Positions 44,829-53,828 of a stretch of 64,000 bases of DNA are shown piece after piece. The notes under the pieces are model-generated. The model was not told the origin of the DNA. It saw only the letters and a list, made by a program, of their open reading frames with translations, and ran no database searches. Positions within the stretch are counted from its first letter, which is position 1. The number at the start of each line of letters is the position of its first letter. The position numbers and the translations under genes are program-made. The stretch comes from an uncultured Alistipes sp. (GTDB taxonomy: Bacteria; Bacteroidota; Bacteroidia; Bacteroidales; Rikenellaceae). The stretch spans positions 60,082-124,081 of the forward strand of contig CALVFO010000001.1 of assembly GCA_944326855.1 (NCBI GenBank). The letters are read 5' to 3'.

Positions 44829-47800
44829 TTACCGTTCCGCTTCATAGAATCCGAAACGGCTCTTCAGGCCAAACGGTGTCAGGCAATACTCCGAAGCCTT
44901 GCGTCCGGGTGCCACATTTTGCCAGCGATCGGGACCCGTATACCCGTCATAGGCCCGGAAATGCGGTCCCATCAGATTCTGCAAACTCCCGACTACCCGT
45001 ACTTCCACCCGGTTAGCCCCTTTCTGCACATAAGGCGTCACATCCAAGGCATAAGGTTCGGCAAAAATCACCCCGGCCTTGCGATCATTGATCCATACCT
45101 GCACCAGCGAACCGTTCCAGTCATCGACCTTAATAATATGGCGTTTATCCGGATTCCGTACGTCATAGAATTCGGTGTAACGCATTTCCCAAGGATAGAA
45201 CGGAGCTCCCAACGCCTGCCAATCCTGGAGTGAGTTGTCCTTCTTTTCGGGAACAATCACCCAACGATCCTCGCGATTGACCACATCGAAATGACCCAGT
45301 ACATAAACGGCAGCCAATTCGGTGAATACGGTCGGATGTTCGGCACTGATTTCCACAACGTTTTCGCCCACTTTCACGTGCGGGCCGATCGTAATGCGTT
45401 TGAAATCTTCATCCACCATGAAATAATAGCCTCCTCGAACGACCTGACCGTTGATCTTAATGGTATACAGGTTGGGGTTTTCCACCACCATGACCATCGA
45501 AGCCATATCGACCTGAGGATCGGCTACCGTAAAACGATAAGTAGCCGTAAATCCGGGAGCTTTCGACAAATCGAGGTCTACGATATTACGACCGTACTGT
45601 ACGGCACGATACCAGGGATTCCCCGTCAAGCCGGCTTTTTGGAACACCTTATCACAGGCATCGGTCCAATACAGATTCTGATACGTATCGCCTCCGCAGC
45701 TCAAATCCATGAAGTCGAGGAGCAAAACGTTTTCTTTCAGCCGTTCGATCTTCATCGGACGCATCGGTTCCAACACGGTGAGGGTACCCGGATCGCTGAC
45801 GGTTTCAGCGGCAATCGGCGTATCGGAAATACGCAGCAGCACACTCCCGGCCGGTTCCACCCGAGCAGTCACCGTTACCCGACCATTCGTAACCGTATAA
45901 GGAACTTCATATGTTTTTCCATCCATGGCATCCATACGAACCACATATTTGCCCGGCAAAGCAACCGTTACCTCCGAAGCCTCATCCATCGAAGCATTGG
46001 TCAGCAACAGAATCTGTCCGTCGGTGAACTGACGACGGTGATGATAGAGATCGCCTCCCTGTATCTGCTGGAAATCGATCTTCGCCTTATCTCGCAAATA
46101 GCTGTCGATCAAAGCATCATCACATTTTTCAGCCCGAATCACGTTTTCCGTATTCCAGAATGCTTCGGCTTCGGGGCTGTAGGCTCCGTCAATCAGAGTC
46201 GGAGTACCCAACGCTATAATCTGTCCGCCGGCAGCGGCAAAAGATTGCAACAACGCAAACGTTTCGCTTTCCAGATTTTCCGTCAAAGCCGGAACGACAA
46301 ATGTCCCGTACGAACGCTGTCCCACGACAAAACGCCCATCCTGTACCGAACCATGATCTTTGAAAATCGCCTCACAACCCAGATCGTATTCTACCTGAGC
46401 CTTTTCCAGCCGAGTGACCAGATCCTGAAAAGCCTGACCGATCCGTTGAGCCTGGTTATCCTCTTTCTGCCCCTCATACTGGTTATACAACCAGGCCGAA
46501 GTCGTGGGTTCCAGCACCAGGATATCGTTGATCTGATCCCCCATGCTCATCGCGGCACTCATACGGCCGTTGTAGTCGTTGAGCAGGTGATAATCGCTCC
46601 ACCAGGTAGCGGCCCGGCTGAATTCGGGCGGATAATCGGTCTTACGCGATCCCAACATACTCATATGCGACAGATGCTGGTTCACAAAATTGACACCCAG
46701 CACATATTGCCAGTCCCCCAGGCGTTTGAAATCCTTGAACGTCGCATTCCATCCGGCCCCGCCGTAAGTTTCGCTCAATACACGCTGACGCCCCAACTGA
46801 TTGGCGACACTGCGCACCTCTTTCACCGAACGGATATTTCCGAACTGGGCATTGGGCGAAGTTTCGTCGAACTGATTGAACAACATATCGATACCCGGCA
46901 TCTGCTGCCAAGCGGCCATGGCCATGTTGTCGGGTACCCCCGTCGTCTTGGGCCACAGGTGTTCCCAATAATGTCCGGTCCAGACGATTCCTTTATCGGC
47001 ACAGTATTCATACCAAGGTTTGGCCCAACGTTCCACGAAAAGTCGGGACAACAATTCGAAATAGTCGTGACGCACCTTTTTCCAATCCCCGATCTCTTCG
47101 TGCAAGGCCGGCAATTGGGCACTCAGGTCATATCCGTAAGTCTGTTCGAAGACTTCGAACAGATCGGGCGTCCAACGAACCCCTCCCGGAGAAACGATTT
47201 CGGGTTCATCCGTAAAAATACCCTCTACGCTCAAATTCAAATCCCCTTCCAGGTTCTTTTCGTAACCACTCATGGTCACCTTCATGAACTGCTGCGTCAC
47301 GCCCGGTTTCAGCAAATCGACATACGACGTACCGCCCATCCAGGGAGAAGGCTGATAATAAGTCTTTGTGTACAAATAGAATTTTCCCTTTTTACCGGCC
47401 ATTTTAGCGGCTTTGTCGGTCACATTGGTCAATTTTCCCTTTTTCTCACTGACAATCACCGTATAAGGAGATACATCTTCCGGCATCACCTCCACGACCG
47501 TCGGTTTCAACCCCTGCCCCTGGTTATAAGACTCGGGCATGGTGCGAGGCACATGACCCCCCGCAAAACCACTGGGGTAGGAATTTTCGTCATACAGCCA
47601 GACATTCAATCCGAATTCGTGCCCTCGGCGAACGGTATAAGCGACCAGATCGAACCACTCCTGAGAGAGATATTCGGTCGACAAACCCGGACGAGGATGG
47701 ATAAAAACCCCTCCGCATCCTTGTTCGCGGAATTCACGCAGCATATTATCAATCTGATACTGAGAAACCTGTGCATTCCAGACCATGAACGGAGCCGTCC

Positions 47801-47927
47801 GATAATTCTTTCCGGGATCCGGAAACTCTTCCAACAGACCGTTCATCGATTGTTTGGGTTGCGGCTGAGCCGAAGCCGTGACGCAAAAAGTCGCCGCAGC
47901 CAACAAAGCCGTGAAAAGACATTTCAT
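44829..47927 (-). CDS. Large secreted glycoside hydrolase (alpha-L-rhamnosidase-like, GH106-type layout)
   Basis: A 1032-residue exported protein. Signal peptide MKCLFTALLAAATFCVTASA; the mature start QPQPKQSMNGLLEEFPDP is followed by a TIM-barrel-like domain with GCGGVFIHPRPGLSTEYLS near residue 68, LNVWLYDENSYPSGFAGGH, GIFTDEPEIVSPGGVRWTPD near 240 (acidic pair in a likely active site) and WTGHYWEHLWPKT. The C-terminal third has beta-sandwich modules (YRFTVADPQVDMASMVMV, WNGSLVQVWINDRKAGVIF) of the galactose-binding type. The layout resembles GH106 rhamnosidases and related unclassified glycosidases; substrate unknown. The frame opens to 48200, but the signal peptide fixes the start. No susC/susD pair is nearby. 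Confidence 0.75.
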   Translation of the reverse strand: MKCLFTALLAAATFCVTASAQPQPKQSMNGLLEEFPDPGKNYRTAPFMVWNAQVSQYQIDNMLREFREQGCGGVFIHPRPGLSTEYLSQEWFDLVAYTVRRGHEFGLNVWLYDENSYPSGFAGGHVPRTMPESYNQGQGLKPTVVEVMPEDVSPYTVIVSEKKGKLTNVTDKAAKMAGKKGKFYLYTKTYYQPSPWMGGTSYVDLLKPGVTQQFMKVTMSGYEKNLEGDLNLSVEGIFTDEPEIVSPGGVRWTPDLFEVFEQTYGYDLSAQLPALHEEIGDWKKVRHDYFELLSRLFVERWAKPWYEYCADKGIVWTGHYWEHLWPKTTGVPDNMAMAAWQQMPGIDMLFNQFDETSPNAQFGNIRSVKEVRSVANQLGRQRVLSETYGGAGWNATFKDFKRLGDWQYVLGVNFVNQHLSHMSMLGSRKTDYPPEFSRAATWWSDYHLLNDYNGRMSAAMSMGDQINDILVLEPTTSAWLYNQYEGQKEDNQAQRIGQAFQDLVTRLEKAQVEYDLGCEAIFKDHGSVQDGRFVVGQRSYGTFVVPALTENLESETFALLQSFAAAGGQIIALGTPTLIDGAYSPEAEAFWNTENVIRAEKCDDALIDSYLRDKAKIDFQQIQGGDLYHHRRQFTDGQILLLTNASMDEASEVTVALPGKYVVRMDAMDGKTYEVPYTVTNGRVTVTARVEPAGSVLLRISDTPIAAETVSDPGTLTVLEPMRPMKIERLKENVLLLDFMDLSCGGDTYQNLYWTDACDKVFQKAGLTGNPWYRAVQYGRNIVDLDLSKAPGFTATYRFTVADPQVDMASMVMVVENPNLYTIKINGQVVRGGYYFMVDEDFKRITIGPHVKVGENVVEISAEHPTVFTELAAVYVLGHFDVVNREDRWVIVPEKKDNSLQDWQALGAPFYPWEMRYTEFYDVRNPDKRHIIKVDDWNGSLVQVWINDRKAGVIFAEPYALDVTPYVQKGANRVEVRVVGSLQNLMGPHFRAYDGYTGPDRWQNVAPGRKASEYCLTPFGLKSRFGFYEAER

Positions 47928-47980
47928 AAATTCGTTTATTTTTAGGTTAGTGATAACATAAGGTGCCTCTCTCGACAACT

Positions 47981-48010
47981 CAAAGATACGATTATTTTTG
48001 ATTGCGCAAA
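47981..48010 (-). promoter_or_regulatory. Promoter for the glycosidase operon
   Basis: On the minus strand, TTTG (complement of 48007-48010), an 18-base spacer and TATCTTTG (complement of 47981-47988), a full TAnnTTTG fit. The leader to the ATG is about 50 bases. Confidence 0.58.
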
Positions 48011-48028
48011 ACAAGTATTCTCCCCCAA

Positions 48029-48060
48029 TTTGCAAATCCGGGAAGCATTCTCTACCTTTG
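48029..48060 (+). promoter_or_regulatory. Promoter for the corrinoid-activator gene
   Basis: TTTG (48029-48032), a 20-base spacer and TACCTTTG (48053-48060), an almost ideal Bacteroidetes promoter, 51 bases before the ATG. It is divergent from the promoter at 47981-48010. Confidence 0.75.
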
Positions 48061-48111
48061 ATCGGCCCGGACGAACGGGTTACAACCACCCTATAACCGA
48101 CATTTCCGATC

Positions 48112-49620
48112 ATGACCGAACATTCGACCTGCCATATCACACTGGTCCCGCTGGGACGTACCTTAACCGTTCCCCGGGGATCGAACCTCGGCGATGCCAT
48201 TCACGAACTGGGATTGGAATTTCCCTGTGGGGGCAAAGGCACCTGTGGAAACTGCAAAGTGCGCGTACTGGCAGGACATATCGCTCTGGATCCCGTCCAC
48301 GAAGCGGTTCTGAAACGCAAAAAACTGGACGACGAATGGCGTCTGGCCTGTCTGAGTCAGGTCAATGACGACATCACCATCGAGGTGGCCCAATTCGAAA
48401 GCATCGTACTGGCCGACGAAACACCGTTCCGGTTTACCCCCCGGAACCAATGCGGCATTGCCGTCGACCTGGGTTCGACGACCCTAGTCTCGCAACTGCT
48501 CGACATGGAAAACGGACAGGTTCTCGCCGTACAAACCGCCCTCAACCCGCAGGCCGTCTACGGAGCCGACATCATGTCCCGTATCGGATATGCCATGCAA
48601 AGTCCGGAAAATGCCGCCCGACTCACTTCGCTGATCCGACAAACGGTCGGCGCTCAGGTCGAAACCCTGGCCCGACAGGCAACGCGTCCGATCGGTCGGG
48701 TACGCATCGTGGGCAACAGTGTCATGCACCATCTGTTCTGCGGACTGGATGTCACACCCCTGTCGGCCTATCCGTTCGAATCGCCCCGCAACGGCATGGT
48801 CCATTTCGGCCCGGCCGATCTGGGATGGAACATCGACCCGAATATAGATATCACCTTTCTGCCCAACATCGGCAGTTTTGTCGGCAGTGACATTCTGGCC
48901 GGCATTTACGCCGCCGGAATGTTTTCGAGCGAAGCACCTCGGGTTCTGGTCGATCTGGGCACCAACGGAGAGATCGCCGTGGGCAACCGCAAGGGTATCG
49001 CCTGTGCCTCCACCGCTGCCGGTCCGGCTTTCGAAGGCAGCAACATCTCCTGCGGCATGCGGGCCAGCACCGGTGCCATCTCCTCCATCGAAATGGAAGG
49101 CGGACAGCAGAAAATCCATGTCATCGGTTCCGGAAAAGCCAAAGGCATCTGTGGCAGCGGGCTGATCGACGCCATCTACCTGGGCGTGACCCGGGGCGAC
49201 ATCGACGAACAGGGCGTCATTCTCCACGACCCCAAAGTGTTGCCACTGACCGACGAGGTACACCTCGAACAACAGGACATTCGGGAATTTCAACTGGCCA
49301 AAGCGGCCGTCGCCACCGGCGTCGAACTGTTGCTGCATGATGCCAACCTGACTCACGAGGGCATCGACAAGATGTTCATTGCCGGAGGGTTCGGTAATTA
49401 CATCAACTTGGATCACGCCACCCGACTGGGATTGTTGGAATTCACGCCGGCCCAAATCGTCAAACTGAGCAACAGCGCCCTGATCGGCGCCAAAATGTTC
49501 CTGTTCCAGGACGACGACTTCATCAACGGCCTGTTGCCGTTCACCCATCACATCTCGCTGGAAAGCGATCCCGCCTTTTTGGATACTTTCTGTCAGAAAA
49601 TCCTCTTCACGACCCGATAA
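48112..49620 (+). CDS. Ferredoxin/ASKHA-domain corrinoid-protein activator (RACo/DUF4445 family)
   Basis: A 502-residue protein. Residues 1-90 are a plant-type 2Fe-2S ferredoxin domain with cysteines 39, 45, 48 and 80 in the canonical spacing (FPCGGKGTCGNCKV, then LACLSQV). From about 105 a DUF4445/ASKHA ATPase follows: GIAVDLGSTTLVSQLL near 105, RVLVDLGTNGEIAVGNRKG near 280 and MFIAGGFGNYINLDHA near 420. The layout is that of RACo, the ATP-driven reductive activator of corrinoid iron-sulfur protein, and of related activators of cobalamin-dependent methyltransferases. No corrinoid protein or methyltransferase is encoded nearby, so the partner must lie elsewhere. Single gene with an excellent promoter and a terminator. 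Confidence 0.88.
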   Translation: MTEHSTCHITLVPLGRTLTVPRGSNLGDAIHELGLEFPCGGKGTCGNCKVRVLAGHIALDPVHEAVLKRKKLDDEWRLACLSQVNDDITIEVAQFESIVLADETPFRFTPRNQCGIAVDLGSTTLVSQLLDMENGQVLAVQTALNPQAVYGADIMSRIGYAMQSPENAARLTSLIRQTVGAQVETLARQATRPIGRVRIVGNSVMHHLFCGLDVTPLSAYPFESPRNGMVHFGPADLGWNIDPNIDITFLPNIGSFVGSDILAGIYAAGMFSSEAPRVLVDLGTNGEIAVGNRKGIACASTAAGPAFEGSNISCGMRASTGAISSIEMEGGQQKIHVIGSGKAKGICGSGLIDAIYLGVTRGDIDEQGVILHDPKVLPLTDEVHLEQQDIREFQLAKAAVATGVELLLHDANLTHEGIDKMFIAGGFGNYINLDHATRLGLLEFTPAQIVKLSNSALIGAKMFLFQDDDFINGLLPFTHHISLESDPAFLDTFCQKILFTTR

Positions 49621-49637
49621 TCGGATACCCCCTAAAA

Positions 49638-49669
49638 CAGAAAGGGTGCCCTTGAGGACACCCTTTCTG
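49638..49669. terminator. Bidirectional terminator between the corrinoid activator and heparinase genes
   Basis: CAGAAAGGGTG (49638-49648) pairs perfectly with CACCCTTTCTG (49659-49669), 10-base loop. On the minus strand the tail is TTTTAGG; on the plus strand the T run is poor. It lies between two convergent genes. Confidence 0.8.
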
Positions 49670-49695
49670 ACTATGTATAAGCGGAAACTCTCCGC

Positions 49696-51603
49696 CTATT
49701 CGAACTTCGCAAAATCATACGGGATCTTTCCCTCTTCTCGCATCTGTCCCGGCATCAACCACACCGTGATATCCGACGTGGCATTCAGCGGCAATTCGGC
49801 CTCGAAGCCCACGAATTGAGTTCCCGGATTGGGGGAATTGAAACTGTAATCGGGCTCGGTGCTCCAGGTCCTCAACTTCACCGGGAAAGGAGCCTGCACC
49901 CGCATATAAAGGACTTTACCGTCTTTTTCGAGACGAGCGGTCGTATCCGACAGGAAAGTAATGCGATCGGCCGCAGTCACCATATTCCAGCGCATCGCCG
50001 TAAAGCGATTGGTCGTGAGCCGATCCTGTATGACGGCATACTGACCGTTCACCAGCGACACGGCCCGCAAAGCCCGGGCGATCTGAGGCGCATAAACCGC
50101 ACTCAAATCCGAAGCCACACACATCAAACCTTCCTCACGCACCACATCATCGATCTCGGCACGGGTGGTAATCTTCTGCGGTTTATCGTTAAAGGTCAAG
50201 GTATTGTGAGCCTGATTCCGATAACGGAACACATCCCAGCGCTGCGATTCCTGTTCCCGCAGCCAGAGATCCACCCCGCGGCTTTCCAACTGATTATACA
50301 TTTCGCCGCCCAAATCCAAGGCCCAACGCACCCCTTCGGCTTCCAGGAAGAAAGAGCCGACATCCATGTGAGCATGGTTCAAACCGGCCTGTCCGGCTTT
50401 GAAAGCCAGGTAAACGGCTCCCGGTTCATCCCACGAAGAGCGCATGATCGCCACCGGAGAACCGCCCCGACCCATATAGAAGCAATCGGAAGGCACCTCC
50501 GGATTCGACAACGGAGCTTCGGATCCGGCACCCCATAACATGACGACAGGCAGCACCCGGTTCGTCAGATAGCTGCATGCGGTATCGGTCTCGAAGAGTC
50601 TTTTCTGCTGATACAACAGAGCCGGATCGCCCGTCTTACCGTAAAACCAGAAAACCGTGGGATTGAACAGCGGGCGCGGACCGTTGTCCGAAAAATTAAA
50701 CTGGCTCAGCGCCGGAGTGATCATCACCTGAGAGAACAAACCGGTCTGCATGAAACCCGGTGTTTTGGAAAGGTCGAAATCGGTGCCGAACGCCTTTTCC
50801 AACGCCGACAGGAACAACACATTGTAGGTCGTACCGTAATCCCAGTAATCGATTCCTTCCGGATAGGCTCCGTCCGGACCGTATTCATGCATCGGCTTTT
50901 GGATGGTGGCAATCGCCCGGTTGATATACGGAATCACAGCCTTCGGGTCGCGATCGTATAAAGCCAAAGCCGCATAGGTTACCCCTGCATTGCAGACCTG
51001 ATTCCAGTTATGTTCGGCCGTCAGCCACCAGTTCGAATCATCGGCCGTATCCAGTCCCTTTTCTTTCAGGGCCCGGGCGATGGTTTCACGCGATTCCGGC
51101 GAGAGATAATCATAAAACCAGTCGTATCCGATAGCCAATGCGGTCATCATCTCACCCACATCCAGGTAGTGGGACGGATTCCAGTCGACAAACGACGAGG
51201 CCTTGAGCATCTCCCGCTCGGCCCGTTCGGCGTATTTATCGTCACCGGTCATCCGCCAGGCATAGCCCAGATACAAAATCCGGCGCAAATCTTCCCGGCA
51301 GGTGGTCAGCAAACGCATTCCGATCTTGACCCGTTCATTGACCGGCAATTCGACAATGCGATCGGCTTCCTGCAAAATCAATTCATGCAACCGACTCCAA
51401 TACGTATCGGCTTTAATTTTCTTTTTCAGAGCTTTCTCTTCACCCTTGAACCACAACAGTCGCGGATGAGCCGGCAGCGTCATGTCGGCCGTCACCGGAC
51501 CGGAAACCGTCGCCAGGGTTGGCACTTGTTCCTGCGCCGCCAACGGTCCACCTACAAACAGAGCCGCCAAAACGGCACAACACCATAATCGGATACTTTT
51601 CAT
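49696..51603 (-). CDS. Secreted heparinase II/III-like protein
   Basis: A 635-residue exported protein with signal peptide MKSIRLWCCAVLAALFVGG (cleavage near AAQ). An alpha-helical toroid domain (about 60-330) includes HYLDVGEMMTALAIGYDWFY and WWLTAEHNWNQVCNAGVTYA. A beta-sandwich heparinase II/III domain follows, with AFKAGQAGLNHAHMDVGSFF near 412, the likely catalytic and metal histidines, and YRNQAHNTLTFNDKPQ near 468. This is the layout of polysaccharide lyases of the PL12/PL15/PL21 type and of alginate/uronan lyases; the substrate is not determinable. It follows kdsD by 72 bases, which hold a 7-bp hairpin (51630-51655). No sulfatase or SusCD pair is nearby. Confidence 0.85.
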   Translation of the reverse strand: MKSIRLWCCAVLAALFVGGPLAAQEQVPTLATVSGPVTADMTLPAHPRLLWFKGEEKALKKKIKADTYWSRLHELILQEADRIVELPVNERVKIGMRLLTTCREDLRRILYLGYAWRMTGDDKYAERAEREMLKASSFVDWNPSHYLDVGEMMTALAIGYDWFYDYLSPESRETIARALKEKGLDTADDSNWWLTAEHNWNQVCNAGVTYAALALYDRDPKAVIPYINRAIATIQKPMHEYGPDGAYPEGIDYWDYGTTYNVLFLSALEKAFGTDFDLSKTPGFMQTGLFSQVMITPALSQFNFSDNGPRPLFNPTVFWFYGKTGDPALLYQQKRLFETDTACSYLTNRVLPVVMLWGAGSEAPLSNPEVPSDCFYMGRGGSPVAIMRSSWDEPGAVYLAFKAGQAGLNHAHMDVGSFFLEAEGVRWALDLGGEMYNQLESRGVDLWLREQESQRWDVFRYRNQAHNTLTFNDKPQKITTRAEIDDVVREEGLMCVASDLSAVYAPQIARALRAVSLVNGQYAVIQDRLTTNRFTAMRWNMVTAADRITFLSDTTARLEKDGKVLYMRVQAPFPVKLRTWSTEPDYSFNSPNPGTQFVGFEAELPLNATSDITVWLMPGQMREEGKIPYDFAKFE

Positions 51604-51675
51604 GAAGCATTCAGGTTTTATCGGTTAACGGGTCGGCACGTTCGGACCCCGACCCCCAAGATGTAACTCAACAAA

Positions 51676-52632
51676 TTATCCGGCCAGCGAAACGTTGAAA
51701 AATTCCACGATCCCCACCACCTCGTTGGCTTCGTTCACCACCACAATCGAATGAATCTTATGGTTGCGCATCATCTCTTCGGCCACCACGATCCGCTGAT
51801 CCGGCAAGATGGTCTTCGGGGTACGGGTCATCACTTCCTGAGCCTGAATATTAAAGAACTCGGCCTTGTATTTGGCCATCGCCCGACGCACGTCGCCATC
51901 GGTAATAACCCCGATCAGTTTCCCGTCTTCTACAACGGCCGCAATACCCAAGCGGGCATCGCTGATGGCAATGATCACATCCCCCAGGGTCGTGGTCTTG
52001 TCCACCAGAGGCAGGTTATCGCGGCGCATCACATCCTGCACCCGGGTCAACAAACGGCGTCCGAGACTCCCGCCCGGATGGAATACCGCATAGTCTTCGG
52101 CTTTGAAATTGCGTTCGGTCAGCAAGGCCACGGCCAACGCATCGCCCATCACCAAGGTGGTCGTCGTGGAGGAAGTAGGGGCCAGATTCAACGGACAAGC
52201 CTCGCGTTCCACCCCGATATTAAGATGATAATGTGCATGTTTGGCCAGGGTCGATTCCGGGTTTCCGGTCATGGCGATCACCACGTTCTTATTGTGTTCG
52301 AAAAAAGGTATCAGCTTCAGGATTTCGTCGGTCTGTCCCGAGTTGGCAATGGCGATCACCACGTCCCGCGATTCGATCATTCCCAAATCACCGTGATAGG
52401 CCTCGCCCGGATGCATAAAAAAAGAAGGGGTACCGGTACTGGCCAGCGTAGCGGCAATTTTTTTGCCGATGATACCCGATTTCCCCATGCCCGTCACGAT
52501 TACTTTCCCGTCACTGGCCAAAATAGCCTTAACGGCTTTTTCAAAATCATCTGTCAATTCGTTGACCAAATTGCGAACCGCATCGGCTTCGGTATTGATC
52601 GTATGAATGGCACTCGCTTTAATATCGCTCAT
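51676..52632 (-). CDS. kdsD: D-arabinose 5-phosphate isomerase, KpsF/GutQ family
   Basis: A 318-residue enzyme converting ribulose 5-phosphate to arabinose 5-phosphate, the first step toward KDO of lipopolysaccharide. The SIS sugar-isomerase domain (about 30-165) contains VTGMGKSGIIGKKIAATLAS and the active-site segment SFFMHPGEAYHGDLGMI. Two CBS domains follow (about 195-318, VQDVMRRDNLPLVDKTTTL and IGVITDGDVRRAMAKY), as in KdsD/KpsF. Length is normal. Between a GntR regulator gene (198 bases upstream) and a heparinase-like gene, both on the same strand. Confidence 0.95.
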   Translation of the reverse strand: MSDIKASAIHTINTEADAVRNLVNELTDDFEKAVKAILASDGKVIVTGMGKSGIIGKKIAATLASTGTPSFFMHPGEAYHGDLGMIESRDVVIAIANSGQTDEILKLIPFFEHNKNVVIAMTGNPESTLAKHAHYHLNIGVEREACPLNLAPTSSTTTTLVMGDALAVALLTERNFKAEDYAVFHPGGSLGRRLLTRVQDVMRRDNLPLVDKTTTLGDVIIAISDARLGIAAVVEDGKLIGVITDGDVRRAMAKYKAEFFNIQAQEVMTRTPKTILPDQRIVVAEEMMRNHKIHSIVVVNEANEVVGIVEFFNVSLAG

Positions 52633-52830
52633 AAATTTTCCAATATTATTATTAAGTCATTCCGGGCTCGGCCCGGCTTTCGTAGTCTTCACGCAAGCCT
52701 AAAAACACGCGGCTATTTCCCGACCCGATTTTGTTTTTTTCCGAACCTTCGGCCCTCATACGCCTCCGACAAACTTCCGAATATCGGGACGCATTTCCGA
52801 AAAAACGGAATCGTCGGGCATCCAAATTTA

Positions 52831-53538
52831 CTAAAAAGTTCCGATAAGCCCATACTTCCGCGTCGAACAGAAAACCTGACTGTAAATATGGAACCCGGGA
52901 CGAGAGGTTTCGATCTTGCGATTGAGTTGCAAGATGGGTGACCCGGACTTCACATGCAGGTATTCACGTTGACGTTTATCGGCCCGGATGGCCAACAATT
53001 GCTGGGTTCCCCCCGTCACCGTAATCTGATACTGGGTCCGCAAAAAGTTGAACAACGAAGCGTTCTCCAGGTTATAGGCCGTAAAATTCGGCAGGCCGAT
53101 GTTGGGCAACATGGTAATATCCAAAAATACGGGAGCATCGTCCAGCACCCTCAACCGTTCGAAATAGATGCAGCCGGCCTGTTGTTCGAGGGCATTGATC
53201 GGAAATCCGAACGCCTCGGTCCAGGGCCTGAGTTCGGGTTTCAGAATAATGCGGGTAAAAAAATCGGGGCGCCCTACGGCCGAGGTCGTTCCCGTCAACG
53301 ACAAGATTCCGATTCCTCGCGGAGCTCCTTTGACAATACTTCCCTTGCCCTGATGTTTCTGGATATAACCGTCAGCGACCAGTTGATCGAGCGCTTTGCG
53401 AACCGTCGGACGGGCCAGGGCATACTCCTGACACAGGTCATGTTCCGAAGGCAGCAGATCGCCCGGCACATAACGTCCATCGGCAATCGCCCGACGCAAT
53501 GTTTCGTACACTTGTCTATAACGAGGCAATTCCTCCAT
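52831..53538 (-). CDS. GntR-family transcriptional regulator, HutC subfamily (UTRA domain)
   Basis: A 235-residue regulator. The winged helix (about 5-70) contains RYVPGDLLPSEHDLCQEYALARPTVRKALDQLV, cut into the usual GntR recognition-helix pattern. A UTRA effector domain follows (about 90-230), with FERLRVLDDAPVFLDITMLPN in the centre. UTRA domains bind small ligands, often phosphosugars, fatty acids or histidine derivatives; the ligand here is unknown. The frame is open to 53724, but the ATG at 53538 (MEELPRYRQVYETL) starts where GntR proteins do. A palindrome with the GntR/HutC core GTATATAC lies at 53653-53671 between this gene and the divergent dehydrogenase operon, suggesting that it regulates itself and perhaps that operon. 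Confidence 0.87.
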   Translation of the reverse strand: MEELPRYRQVYETLRRAIADGRYVPGDLLPSEHDLCQEYALARPTVRKALDQLVADGYIQKHQGKGSIVKGAPRGIGILSLTGTTSAVGRPDFFTRIILKPELRPWTEAFGFPINALEQQAGCIYFERLRVLDDAPVFLDITMLPNIGLPNFTAYNLENASLFNFLRTQYQITVTGGTQQLLAIRADKRQREYLHVKSGSPILQLNRKIETSRPGFHIYSQVFCSTRKYGLIGTF

Positions 53539-53652
53539 GATTCGTTTCGTATTTCGGGGGCAACCCCCACGCGGCGAGATTTTTCCAGCCGGTCGAGCGC
53601 CTTCTCCCAGACCAAAAATAAAGAAAGATTCCGGCGCCTGCAAATTTTCCGC

Positions 53653-53671
53653 ATACAAATTTGTATATACA
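53653..53671. promoter_or_regulatory. Probable GntR/HutC operator
   Basis: Two overlapping perfect palindromes: ATACAAATTTGTAT (53653-53666) and TGTATATACA (53662-53671). The second contains GTATATAC, the core recognised by many HutC-type GntR regulators. It lies 115 bases before the gntR ATG and 77 bases before the -33 box of the dehydrogenase operon. The match is family knowledge; binding is inference. Confidence 0.58.
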
Positions 53672-53747
53672 GGTTTCCAACTTGTAAACCCAACAAAATT
53701 TGCTATCTTACTGATTATGTGCAAATATTAATTTTTTGTAAAAAAAC

Positions 53748-53778
53748 TTGTTCATCTGAAGTTAAAAATGTATTTTTG
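53748..53778 (+). promoter_or_regulatory. Promoter of the 2-oxoacid dehydrogenase operon
   Basis: TTG (53748-53750), a 20-base spacer and TATTTTTG (53771-53778), fitting TAnnTTTG, 50 bases before the ATG of the E2 gene. Confidence 0.65.
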
Positions 53779-53828
53779 TGATATTCCGTTTTCAGCAACT
53801 AAACCTTAAACAGTATAAAACCTAATTT

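Noticed and set aside
45291-47945. A continuous 884-codon frame on the plus strand opposite the large glycosidase
   Set aside because: It is antisense to a gene with a signal peptide, glycosidase motifs and a good promoter; its composition (His, Arg, Gln, Ile-rich, no recognisable domain) is that of a shadow frame.
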